Assembly: GCA_020849725.1 (NCBI GenBank)
Contig: JADLAZ010000252.1
Location: forward strand, 1-45,861
Reading direction: 5' to 3'
DNA: 45,861 nt
Origin: Chloroflexota bacterium
GTDB taxonomy: Bacteria > Chloroflexota > Chloroflexia > Thermomicrobiales > JADLAZ01
In this document: positions 38,601 to 45,738 of the stretch, piece by piece
Layout of the letters: each line of letters starts with the position of its first letter
Numbering within the stretch: the first letter of the stretch is position 1
Notes under the pieces: model-generated
The model's database searches: none
The model's input: only the letters and a program-made list of their open reading frames with translations
What the model was told of the DNA's origin: nothing
Made by a program: the position numbers and the translations under genes

Positions 38601-39923
38601 CTCGCGACGCACAAACGCATCATGCCCGATGCGCACGAGTTAGTGCATCTTAGGGAGCGATTGCGAGAGCTGTACGAGGCCGGTCCAGGTGTGAGGGAAA
38701 ATGGCAATGAGGCTACTGACGACGCCGCAGTTGGCGAAGCCGGGGGCGATGGTGATGAGGCGGCTGTCGTCGGCGCCCAAGTTCCCATCCCACCCGAGAC
38801 CTTCCTCGAAGAACTGAGCCTCAAGCTCCAGATCCACCCCATCAGCGTCTACTGGCTGCTGGAAGAGCTGCGCGCCGAGGGCGCCCGCAGCAAGCCGGAG
38901 GAGCAGCGTCTGCTGGAGGACCGGCTGAGCGTGCTCGTGCTGAGTCTGCTCGGCCACCGCTGGCCGAAGCAACTGGAGGCCGGCGAGCCGCTGCCCCACT
39001 GGTCCGACCGTGACGGCGTCATCCCGCTCACCACCGGCGCCGGCGAGCCGACAGTAGCCGACCGGCTGCGAGCGCGGCTGCGGGCTGAGGACGGCGAGCT
39101 GGGCGCGCAGCAGACCGAGGCGCTGCTGACCGAGCTGACCGGCCTGACCCTAGAGGATTGGTGCCGGCAGCGCTTCTTCGAGCGCCACGTCCGCCAGTTC
39201 AAGTACCGCCCGGTCGCCTGGCATCTCGCCAGCACACCTCAGGCCGGCGCCGGACGCGGGCGGCGCGGCGGTGCGCGCCGGCAGCCGGCATTCGAGTGCC
39301 TGCTCTACTACCACGCCTGCGGTGGCGACGTGCTGGCCCGCATCCGCACCCAGTACGTCGAGCCGCTGCTGCGCGGTGCCCGCCAGCAGGCCGACGACGC
39401 CCGCCGCGACAACGACGAGACGGCCGCCGCCATCGCCGGCGCGCGCATCGACGAGCTGGACGACTTCGCCGCCCGTCTGCGCCAGGTCGAGGCCGAGGGC
39501 TTCGCCTGCGCCGAGCTCGATGCGCTGTTGGCGACCGAGCCGCTCGACCGCTGGACCGGCGACGGCTACATGGCGCCACCCAGCCGCGAGGCGCTGCTGC
39601 ACGACGAGCGCACCTGGCGGGTGGACATCAACGACGGCGTGCGCGTCAACATCGCCCCACTGCAACTGGCGGGTCTACTGGCGAACGACGTGCTCAAGGC
39701 CGCCGATGCGAAGAAGGCCATCGCCGACCGCGCCCGCTGGCGCAGCGACGAGCGGCGCTGGGTGCGCGAGGGCAAGCTGCCCCGCTGCGGCTGGCTGGAG
39801 GAGGCGGTGCCGGAGAGCCCGCGCTGGACAGAACTAACGCCACAGCGCGAGGCCGAGGCGCTCAAGTTGGAGCAGAAGCGGCAGGCAGCGCTGGCGCGGT
39901 TGGGCTCGGCCAGCACGCCATGA
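35640..39923 (+). CDS. pglX: BREX adenine-specific DNA methyltransferase PglX
   Basis: This 1427-residue protein has an ATG start after GAGGGTAGGGG. It is an N6-adenine methyltransferase with AdoMet motif I DPCCGSGHFL (Asp307) and catalytic NPPY (Asn537, in TTNPPYMGSKN). In type I BREX it methylates a non-palindromic site to mark host DNA. The N-terminal 300 residues are helical. The part after NPPY (about 37270-38790, residues 545-1050), where target recognition is expected, is AT-rich: 37741-37800 has 22 G+C of 60, while 36601-36660 in the catalytic part has 47 of 60. The C-terminus returns to high GC and ends with a conserved-looking motif SDERRWVREGKLPRCGWLEE. The frame is intact across the composition change. 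It is longer than many homologues (about 1200). Confidence 0.92.
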   Translation: MIKRHKDLLRAIVADVRRTLAGAATADSGWERGDLDRELERLGVAPDGTVTPIDALPGATPAERRAHALAAAQLTRLPAAGRAAARGEIVERAAYTWINRLLALRAMEARGLIDETLRANPDYDGLSEALFVLRQTAPARAAGPDAGWWAVLDNACDTWRTALPGLFDPTDPAAALRPSTPALLRCVATTGSAPAGFTLDEADAAFADPDAIGWCYQFYQEAAKARVYAKLGKGGKAATRAEIAAATQLFTEPYMVKWLLQNSLGRSYHELHPDSALPATWEYYIRELPNGPQPPAVASFDLLTVMDPCCGSGHFLREAFDLLAAVYRERRPDLDAAEIADRILARHLHGIDLDPRCAQLTALTLWLRAWETVRDEARAHRRPGAPRYAPPAMSVATTPTSLDPGALARHLARHPGDRPLRPLLEGVFAALEQADILGSLLRPGAQLDEAIAALQRPRQLRMDADPDEATLRQRLAEQAQRDPAGLKAMLMERVAASLAAEKGNRDDAAAQLFGREGEQGVRLLQLLGRQYAVVTTNPPYMGSKNMATLLQQYVERHFSSGKRDLYAAFILRSINICQSSGRVAMVTQQSFMFLRSFMELRSIPENSVREAERMGHFAGLIRQTTIEALSHLGRYAFSEIGNAHVAPVLIVVKHSWPMSQSRVWSCRLSAPRPSDDQAILLRRSVIDGIGLGLVTQTLQSRFLTVPQFLLCYWLSERFLSLISEAAIGSKADLAEPTTTGDSDRFMRGYWEVWPLGGWVPASRGGGYSKWAGLDHWVMDWRHAGVRLKSFPGSYVRNEHLMFLDGLTYTEAASGSLGVRRLLSGGTFAKSGPGIVARADQLPSISALLNGRVSSYLLRITARSFFFGLGSIRSLPIPSRLPDALEAIERLATVAKRTYIGDSPIEFDFSNRAASMQGAVSAVLHTIEAYNERLVFGAYQLQESDIQVLLGETGVPAGWYPLIADYDTLPMLPADLALPCIPREVLDVLATHKRIMPDAHELVHLRERLRELYEAGPGVRENGNEATDDAAVGEAGGDGDEAAVVGAQVPIPPETFLEELSLKLQIHPISVYWLLEELRAEGARSKPEEQRLLEDRLSVLVLSLLGHRWPKQLEAGEPLPHWSDRDGVIPLTTGAGEPTVADRLRARLRAEDGELGAQQTEALLTELTGLTLEDWCRQRFFERHVRQFKYRPVAWHLASTPQAGAGRGRRGGARRQPAFECLLYYHACGGDVLARIRTQYVEPLLRGARQQADDARRDNDETAAAIAGARIDELDDFAARLRQVEAEGFACAELDALLATEPLDRWTGDGYMAPPSREALLHDERTWRVDINDGVRVNIAPLQLAGLLANDVLKAADAKKAIADRARWRSDERRWVREGKLPRCGWLEEAVPESPRWTELTPQREAEALKLEQKRQAALARLGSASTP

Positions 39924-40030
39924 GCGACCCATGTGCGGCGGAGCCGGTGAGCCGGCTCGGTATAGTTGGTTGATCGTGAAGCGGGCGCGGTCTCACCGCG
40001 GCGCCAGTCGCTCCGGATGAGGTGATCGAG

Positions 40031-40375
40031 ATGGCAGCGACGACCGAGACACTCCAGCAGGATCAGGAGCGCACCCTCACCGAACTGGTGCGCCGATTGG
40101 TCGCGGCCTACGCGCCGGAGCGCATCTACCTGTTCGGCTCGCAGGCGCGCGGCCAGGGTGGCCCGGACAGCGACTATGACCTGCTGGTGGTCGTCGCCGA
40201 CGACGCGCCGCCCGAGCGCCAGCGCAGTCGTCTGGCCTATCAGGTGCTGCGCGGCACCGCCACCGCCGCCGACGTGCTGGTCTGGCCACGCCAGGCGTTT
40301 GACGAGCGCCTGCATCTGCCGGCCTCATTACCAGCCACCATCCTACGGGAGGGGAGGCTGGTGTATGCCGCCTGA
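40031..40375 (+). CDS. MNT-type nucleotidyltransferase (MntA-like antitoxin)
   Basis: I choose ATG 40031 because AGGTGA lies just upstream; the product is 114 residues. The nucleotidyltransferase signature is intact: FGSQARGQGGPDSDYDLLV, with Gly36-Ser37 and the metal-binding Asp48/Asp50. In MntA-HepT pairs the enzyme AMPylates the HEPN toxin near its active site and thereby silences it. It overlaps the HEPN gene by 11 bp, as usual for the pair. Here the pair lies between pglX and pglZ, on the operon strand, 107 bp after pglX. Confidence 0.88.
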   Translation: MAATTETLQQDQERTLTELVRRLVAAYAPERIYLFGSQARGQGGPDSDYDLLVVVADDAPPERQRSRLAYQVLRGTATAADVLVWPRQAFDERLHLPASLPATILREGRLVYAA

Positions 40376-40778
40376 CCCGGTGCTGGTCGCCGATGCGCGC
40401 GCCTGGCTGGTGCGCGCCGCCGCCGATTTGCGCGCGGCAGACGTGGACCTGGCGGCACTCCCGCCCCTGCTCGAGGATGCGCTCTTTCATAGCCAGCAGG
40501 CGGTCGAGAAGGCATTCAAGGCGTTCCTGACCTTCCACCTTCAGCCCTTTCGCCGGACGCATAGCCTGGAAGAGATTGGCGCGGCCTGCCTGGCGCTGGA
40601 TGCCAGCTTGCGGCCAACGGTTGGCGAGACCGCGCCCCTGAGTGAATACGCCTGGGCCTATCGCCATCCCGGTCCGGCGATGGCGCCTGACCGTGTCGAA
40701 GCCGAGCAGACGCGGGCGATCGCCCAGCGGTCGTACCAGGCGATCCTGGCTCGTCTCCCCGAGGTGGTGCACCCATGA
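40365..40778 (+). CDS. HEPN-domain protein (HepT-like toxin)
   Basis: The ATG at 40365 has GGGAGG at a suitable distance and overlaps the nucleotidyltransferase gene. The 137-residue product has the HEPN core LEDALFHSQQAVEKAFKAFL followed by RTHSLEEIG, and a later SEYAWAYRHPGP segment. HEPN toxins of MNT/HEPN pairs are RNases. The canonical Rx4-6H catalytic motif is not obvious here: RRTH and YRHP are candidates, so activity is uncertain. It ends with ATGA, coupling it to the tiny ORF that follows. Confidence 0.82.
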   Translation: MPPDPVLVADARAWLVRAAADLRAADVDLAALPPLLEDALFHSQQAVEKAFKAFLTFHLQPFRRTHSLEEIGAACLALDASLRPTVGETAPLSEYAWAYRHPGPAMAPDRVEAEQTRAIAQRSYQAILARLPEVVHP

Positions 40779-40903
40779 GACCTCGGTGCTGGGTCAGGCA
40801 GCAGCGCAGCGCGCGCGACGAGCGGCGCTGGATGCGCGCGAGCACGCTGCCCCGCTGCTGCTGGCTAGAAGAGCCGGGGAGACGGCTGCACGATGAGCGA
40901 TAA
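40775..40903 (+). CDS. 42-residue ORF repeating a PglX C-terminal motif
   Basis: The ATG overlaps the HEPN stop (ATGA) and the frame ends at 40903, overlapping the next ORF. The peptide contains RDERRWMRASTLPRCCWLEE, clearly related to SDERRWVREGKLPRCGWLEE near the PglX C-terminus (codons from 39744). At DNA level, 15- and 12-base blocks are identical. It is either the relic of a second pglX 3' end or a deliberate mini-copy of the PglX tail. There is no separate ribosome binding site beyond coupling. Whether it is translated is unknown. Confidence 0.4.
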   Translation: MRPRCWVRQQRSARDERRWMRASTLPRCCWLEEPGRRLHDER

Positions 40904-41075
40904 AGACGAAGCGCGATACGAGCCGGCCGCCGATACGGTCACCCCCCTCGAACGCGACTACCTCCTTCGTTCCGCGATTAACTCGCTGGCGCTGGCGGGT
41001 GTTTCCGTCACCGACGCTGAAGCATCCCGCATCCTCGACGAGGTCCTGCTCGAACCGCTGCCAGACATCGGTTGA
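40893..41075 (+). CDS. Small protein, possibly antitoxin-like
   Basis: This 60-residue protein starts at ATG 40893, with GGGGAG 10 bp upstream, inside the end of the previous small ORF. The N-terminus is acidic/polar (MSDKDEARYEPAADTVTPLE). The rest forms two predicted helices (ERDYLLRSAINSLALAGVSV, DAEASRILDEVLLEPLPDIG). The helix-turn-helix-like spacing loosely recalls VbhA-type antitoxin domains, but the diagnostic inhibitory motif is not clear. It lies 73 bp before pglZ on the same strand. I would call it a conserved-looking hypothetical in the BREX operon. Confidence 0.5.
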   Translation: MSDKDEARYEPAADTVTPLERDYLLRSAINSLALAGVSVTDAEASRILDEVLLEPLPDIG

Positions 41076-41148
41076 CCACCCTGCTGGCCACGCCAGCGCG
41101 ACGGCGCATGCCATTGGCGCGGTCCGACCTGAATCAGTGAAGGGCAGC

Positions 41149-43593
41149 ATGGCGATCTCTCTGCAACGGCGCATCGCGGCCCTCGTCCGCAGCGTGCTCG
41201 ACACCTACCCCGGCGCCTGGCTGGTCTGGTGCGACCCACGCGACGACTGGGGGCCACTGCTCCAGCGCGTCGCCGGCGACGCCCGCCTGGGCGGCTTCTC
41301 GCTCATCTCGGTTCCTGACCGAACGTCGGGTGAGCTGGGCGGCCCCATCGCGCGCGCCGCGCTCCAGGCCCGGCTCGAGACCGGCGAGTCGTTCGTCCTG
41401 CACGTCCGCGCCGGGGCCGACGACCTGGGCTGGCTGTGGGCGTCGGCGCTGCTCGCCGAGCGCATCTACGCGCGTTCACTGCGCGACCAGTTGGTCGAGT
41501 GGGGCTGGCGACCGCACGACCTGACGCTGACCGATGACGCGGTGGCGATGCTGGCGCGCCGGGGCATGCAGCAGGATCCGGCCGACTGGGGCGCCGCCGG
41601 CCTCGCGCCCGAGCCGGACACGCTCCTCGAGGTGCTGGCCGGCGCCGCGCCTGACCCCGATCTGCAACTGATCGTGGACCTCACCCTCGAGGCCACCGAC
41701 CTGCCTCCGCTCGACCTGGGCAACCTGCCGCGCTGGCGGACGCGATGCCTGGCGCGGCTGCTGGTCACCCAGGCGCACGCGGTCGCCCCCGGCCTGGTCG
41801 CCGACGCGCATGAGCTGCTCGTCCAGGGGGCGCCGCGGCGGGCGGCCGCCCTGGAGCTGCTCGACCGCTGGCGCGACAGCCGCCGGCTGAGCCAGCCGCT
41901 GCCCGAGGCCATCCTGGCGGCCGACCGTATCGCCGCGCTGGGCGCCGTCCTGACCGAGGTCAGCGCCGCGCACGGCCCCTTCGTGTCGCACGCTGCTGAG
42001 GCGGCGGCCTTCGCCGCCACCTGCCGGCGCCTGGGTCAGCTCGACGGGCGCGATCTGCTCCAGCAGCTGGCCGCCAGCGGCGATGCGGTCGAGCGCCACG
42101 TCCGCGGCTTCTGGGGTGACGACTGCCCGCACCGGCAGGCCGTCCCCTGGGGAGAGCTCCGGCGCCTCAGCCGTGCCGCCGCGACCGCGCTGGACGCCGC
42201 CGCTGGTGCGACATGGAACAACATGGGCGGCGCCTATCACTGGTATGCCGACGACGGCTGGCGCCTGGATGCCGCCGGTGAGGAGATCATGCGCGATCTG
42301 GCCGCTACGACGCCGGAGTTGCTCGCCATCATCGGGCCACTGCGCGCCGCCTACCGGGCGCTGTGGGAAGGCACGCTCATCGCCTGGTCCGAAGTCTCCG
42401 GCGCATCGGAGTACGTGCTGCCGTCATTGCCGACGGCTGGCGAGTGGCTGGCGGAGGCGGCCCTGCCACTGACCCGTCCGACAGCGGTGGTGTACGTTGA
42501 TGCACTGCGCTATGACCTCGGCGCCGCGCTGGCCGAGGCGATCAACCAGCGCGAAGGCGCTGAGCGCGCCCAGGTGAGGTCTGCCCGGGCGCCCCTGCCA
42601 TCGATCACGGCGCTGGGCATGGGCCTGGCCCTGCCCATCGCAGAGCGCACGGTCCGGGCCGACCTCGACGGCAAGACCTGGCGGCTGCTGGCCGATGATG
42701 GTCGGGACCTCAGCATCGCGGCTGAGCGCCGCGCCTGGTGGCGCGACAACCATGCCGTGGCCGAGGACGCCTTCCTGTCCATGGCGCAGGTTGAGGCAGG
42801 CCAGGTGGCCGGACCCACGGCCGACCGGCGGCTGCTGATCGTCACCGACGCCCTGCTGGACAAGCTCGGCCACGATGACGAACTGGAGTCCCTGGGCAGC
42901 GGCGCGGCCCGGGAGCGGTACCTGTCGGCTATCAGCCGGCTGCGCGACGCCGGCTGGACCCGCATCTTCGTCGTCACCGACCACGGCTTTCTGCACTGGG
43001 CGAGCGGCGAGGAGCGGGCCGTCCCACCACCGGCGCCCGACCCGGCCTATGCCTCGCGCCGGGCGCTGGCCTATCCACCGGGCGTTCGCTTCGACGGTCC
43101 GCAAGCGTTGGCGCCGGGCGGGCAGTGGCGTATCGCCGTCCCCCACGGCGCTGCCAGCTTCCGCGCCTACGGCGGGCTGGGCTTCTTTCACGGCGGCGCC
43201 AGCCTGCAGGAGTGGGTCATCCCCTGCCTCCAGATCGAGTGGCCGCTGGCGGCCCGGCCGGTGTCGGTCGGCATCCAGCCGCTAACCGCGATCCTGAGCC
43301 AACGTGCCAGGGTCACATTGCTGGTCGAGCGCGATACGCTCTTCCTGGAGGACTTCATTCCGCGCCAGGTCGAGGTCCTCGTCCGCCACGCCGAGACGCG
43401 CGCCATCCTCTTTCGTTCCGCCCCGACGGTCATCATGCCGAGCCAGACGCAGGTCGAGGTGCCCGTGCAGGCTGTGGACGGAGTGGCCGCCGAGCGTGGC
43501 AACGCCCTCAGCATCGATGTGCGCGATAGCAGCACCGACGAGATCATCGCCACGACCGACAGCCAGTTGCAGATCGAGCTGACGGGCTGGTAG
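41149..43593 (+). CDS. pglZ: BREX phosphatase-fold protein PglZ
   Basis: I place the start at ATG 41149 (AAGGG upstream, product beginning MAISLQRRIAALVRSVLDTY); the open frame extends to 40999 with low-quality sequence. The product is 814 residues, within the usual PglZ range. It has the alkaline-phosphatase-superfamily PglZ domain with metal-ligand motifs VVYVDALRYDLG (Asp451) and IFVVTDHGFLHW (Asp611-His612), the substrate-region motif APLPSITALGMGLALP between them, and an N-terminal YPGAWLVWCDPRDDW motif. PglZ is the signature protein of all BREX types and is needed for both methylation and defence. A C-terminal beta-rich region (about 700-814) follows. The type B subgroup seems likely from length, but this is not certain. 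Confidence 0.9.
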   Translation: MAISLQRRIAALVRSVLDTYPGAWLVWCDPRDDWGPLLQRVAGDARLGGFSLISVPDRTSGELGGPIARAALQARLETGESFVLHVRAGADDLGWLWASALLAERIYARSLRDQLVEWGWRPHDLTLTDDAVAMLARRGMQQDPADWGAAGLAPEPDTLLEVLAGAAPDPDLQLIVDLTLEATDLPPLDLGNLPRWRTRCLARLLVTQAHAVAPGLVADAHELLVQGAPRRAAALELLDRWRDSRRLSQPLPEAILAADRIAALGAVLTEVSAAHGPFVSHAAEAAAFAATCRRLGQLDGRDLLQQLAASGDAVERHVRGFWGDDCPHRQAVPWGELRRLSRAAATALDAAAGATWNNMGGAYHWYADDGWRLDAAGEEIMRDLAATTPELLAIIGPLRAAYRALWEGTLIAWSEVSGASEYVLPSLPTAGEWLAEAALPLTRPTAVVYVDALRYDLGAALAEAINQREGAERAQVRSARAPLPSITALGMGLALPIAERTVRADLDGKTWRLLADDGRDLSIAAERRAWWRDNHAVAEDAFLSMAQVEAGQVAGPTADRRLLIVTDALLDKLGHDDELESLGSGAARERYLSAISRLRDAGWTRIFVVTDHGFLHWASGEERAVPPPAPDPAYASRRALAYPPGVRFDGPQALAPGGQWRIAVPHGAASFRAYGGLGFFHGGASLQEWVIPCLQIEWPLAARPVSVGIQPLTAILSQRARVTLLVERDTLFLEDFIPRQVEVLVRHAETRAILFRSAPTVIMPSQTQVEVPVQAVDGVAAERGNALSIDVRDSSTDEIIATTDSQLQIELTGW

Positions 43594-43608
43594 GAGAGAA
43601 GCACGCCC

Positions 43609-45114
43609 ATGACGACCGCGCTGGCCCCCTTCGTGGCCGATGACCTCGACCGCAAGCTCTTCGCCGCCTTTCCCGGCCTGGTGATGCGCAAAGACCTCAC
43701 CCACGCCGTGCGCGGGACCAGCAAGGCGCCGTCCTACGTCATCGAGTTCATGCTCGGCAAGTACTGCGCCAACCTCTTCGACGACGCCGACATTCGCGCG
43801 GGCCTCGATCTGGTCCTGCAGGAGGTGGCCGCCTACATCCCCCGCGGCGACGAGACCGAGAAGATCAAGGCCGAGATCCGCGAGCGCCCGCCCCGCCGCC
43901 TGATCGACCAGGTCAAAGTCGAGCTCGACGAGCGGCTCGAGGAGGGCGTCTACTGGGCCTCGCTCACCAGCGCCAACCTCGATCACGTCAACATCTCGCC
44001 CGAGCTGGTCAAGCGCTACGAGCGCCTCCTCACCGCTGGCGTCTGGTGCAACCTGCTGCTGACCTACGACGACAGCATCCGCTACCGCAAGCGCACCTAC
44101 CCCTTCGTCGTCCAACGGCTTGAGCCGGTCCAGGTCGGCCGCATCGACTTCGAGGACTACTGCCGCGGCCGCGAGCAGTTCAGCGCCGACGAGTGGGTCG
44201 ATGTGCTCGTGCGCACGATGGGCTACGAGCCGACCCACCCGAGCCTGACGCCGCGCACCAAGCTCCTCTACCTGACGCGGATGCTCTCCCTCGTCGAGGC
44301 CAATTACCACCTGATCGAGCTCGGGCCGCGTCAGACGGGCAAGAGCTTCTGCTTCACCGAGTTCAGCCCCTACGGCACCCTCCTGGCCGGCGGCGCGGTG
44401 ACCATCCCCAAGCTGTTCGTCAGCAACACCCAGCCACCGCAGCCAGGCCTGATCGCGCAGCGTGACGTGGTCGGCTTCGATGAGATCGCCGGCAGCGCCT
44501 TCAACCAGGAGAGCGACAAGAACTTCTACAAGTCCTACATGGAGAGCGGGCAGATCAACCGCGGCACGATCACGGTCGCGGGTGATGCCGGTTTCGTCTT
44601 CAATGGCAACATCAACTTCGATCCGAGAGAGGGGATGCTGGCCGAGCACCTGTTCAAGCCACTGCCACCGGCCATCAGCGATGACACCGCCTTCCACGAT
44701 CGCTGGGCCGGCTACCTGCCCGGCTGGGAGCTGCCGAAGCTGACGCGCCAGCACCTGACTGAGCATGTCGGCTTCATCCTCGACTACACCAGCGAGCTCT
44801 TCCACCGCGACCTGCGGCGCATCGGCCACTATGGGTCGCTGTGGGAGCGCTGGTTCGAGGCGCCGCCCGGCCAGTGGAGCGCCCGCGACCTGCGCTCGAT
44901 CAACCGGACCTTCTCCGGCCTGACCAAGCTGATCTTCCCAGCCGGCGACATGGGCAAGGAGGACGCCCGGCTGCTCCTGCAGTTGGCGGTGGAATTGCGG
45001 CTGCGCGTGCGCCTACAATTGCACACGATCAACCCAAACGAGTTCCCGCTGACGGAGTTCAGCGTCCGCGATCGCGCGAGCGGGACGACCGAACCGGTTC
45101 GGCTTGAAGTGTAG
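43609..45114 (+). CDS. brxL: BREX AAA+ protein BrxL, short form
   Basis: The start ATG 43609 has AGGAGAG 10 bp before it, 15 bp after the pglZ stop. The product is 501 residues. The N-terminal domain (FVADDLDRKLFAAFPGLVMR, PSYVIEFMLGKYCA) and AAA+ core (Walker A GPRQTGKS, residues 239-246, Lys245; Walker B VVGFDEIAG, Asp291-Glu292) match BrxL. Classical BrxL is about 670-690 residues with a C-terminal Lon-protease-like domain. Here the protein stops after a short tail (VRDRASGTTEPVRLEV) with no room for that domain. A shorter BrxL subfamily of about 450-500 residues exists (TIGR02688, from memory), so this is more likely a natural short form than a truncation. BrxL is a DNA-binding oligomeric ATPase needed for phage interference but not methylation. 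Confidence 0.88.
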   Translation: MTTALAPFVADDLDRKLFAAFPGLVMRKDLTHAVRGTSKAPSYVIEFMLGKYCANLFDDADIRAGLDLVLQEVAAYIPRGDETEKIKAEIRERPPRRLIDQVKVELDERLEEGVYWASLTSANLDHVNISPELVKRYERLLTAGVWCNLLLTYDDSIRYRKRTYPFVVQRLEPVQVGRIDFEDYCRGREQFSADEWVDVLVRTMGYEPTHPSLTPRTKLLYLTRMLSLVEANYHLIELGPRQTGKSFCFTEFSPYGTLLAGGAVTIPKLFVSNTQPPQPGLIAQRDVVGFDEIAGSAFNQESDKNFYKSYMESGQINRGTITVAGDAGFVFNGNINFDPREGMLAEHLFKPLPPAISDDTAFHDRWAGYLPGWELPKLTRQHLTEHVGFILDYTSELFHRDLRRIGHYGSLWERWFEAPPGQWSARDLRSINRTFSGLTKLIFPAGDMGKEDARLLLQLAVELRLRVRLQLHTINPNEFPLTEFSVRDRASGTTEPVRLEV

Positions 45115-45186
45115 GATGGGCGGTACGGCGACGTCTTGCCAGACGCATCTTTCAGCATGCACCTGACGAGATCGCCGCAGCAGTAG

Positions 45187-45555
45187 GACCCGCGACCGCG
45201 TCAGGCGATCGCGCAGGCGCGCGCCTGGGCGCGTGGCGAGATCCCGATGTCCCAGGCGCGCACGGCGGCCGGCCATGCTAACGCCGCGGCCAGAGACCGG
45301 CGGGGGACAGCACGGTATGCCGCGTACGCGGCCGCCCAGGCCGCGGTCGTCGCCCCCGTCGCCGCGCACGAGCTTGGTGCGGCCGCCTATGCGATCAAGG
45401 CCGCCCGGGCAGCCGCGCCGGCCGGAGCGGGCGAGCGCGCCGGGCGACTGGAGTGCCGGTGGCAGCGCGACCAGCTGCCGGCGGCGATTCGCGCGCTCGT
45501 CCTGGACGACCAGCGGCTGCGCAACGCCATCTGCTGGTCGGTGTTCGACGGCTGA
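45187..45555 (+). pseudogene. Truncated immunity-protein-like gene (Imm5-like)
   Basis: An open frame from 45187, just after an in-frame TAG at 45184, reads DPRPRQAIAQARAWARGEIP and continues through an Ala/His-rich helical region (VAPVAAHELGAAAYAIKAAR) to WQRDQLPAAIRALVLDDQRL. This pattern resembles Ala-rich putative immunity proteins (Imm5-like). Similarity seems to begin upstream of the first ATG (45247), so the 5' part is lost. A 102-residue product from 45247 could still be made. It lies 72 bp after brxL and may be a leftover of a neighbouring toxin-immunity or defence cassette. Confidence 0.5.
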
Positions 45556-45736
45556 GCGCCTGCAGATGGCGCGTGTGCAGCCATGTGCTGCCCCCCTCCT
45601 CCGCTGTCTCAAGGTTTGGACCAGCTGGTCAAGGGAGCACGATACGCTTCCCGACCGAACCAGCGCTGGGTGAAGGCAGCCGGGCTTCCTCACGCACCCC
45701 GCCGCGCGACAGGTGTCTGGGTGGGTGAGTGCCGCA
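45556..45736. other. Spacer before the right IS copy
   Basis: No gene, repeat or hairpin is recognised between the immunity-like remnant and the IS boundary at the TA (45737-45738). Confidence 0.4.
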
Positions 45737-45738
45737 TA

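Noticed and set aside
29887..45114. Pgl (type II BREX) or DISARM system
   Set aside because: No PglW-type kinase and no DrmA/DrmB/DrmC-like genes are present. The brxA-brxB-brxC-pglX-pglZ-brxL set fits type I.
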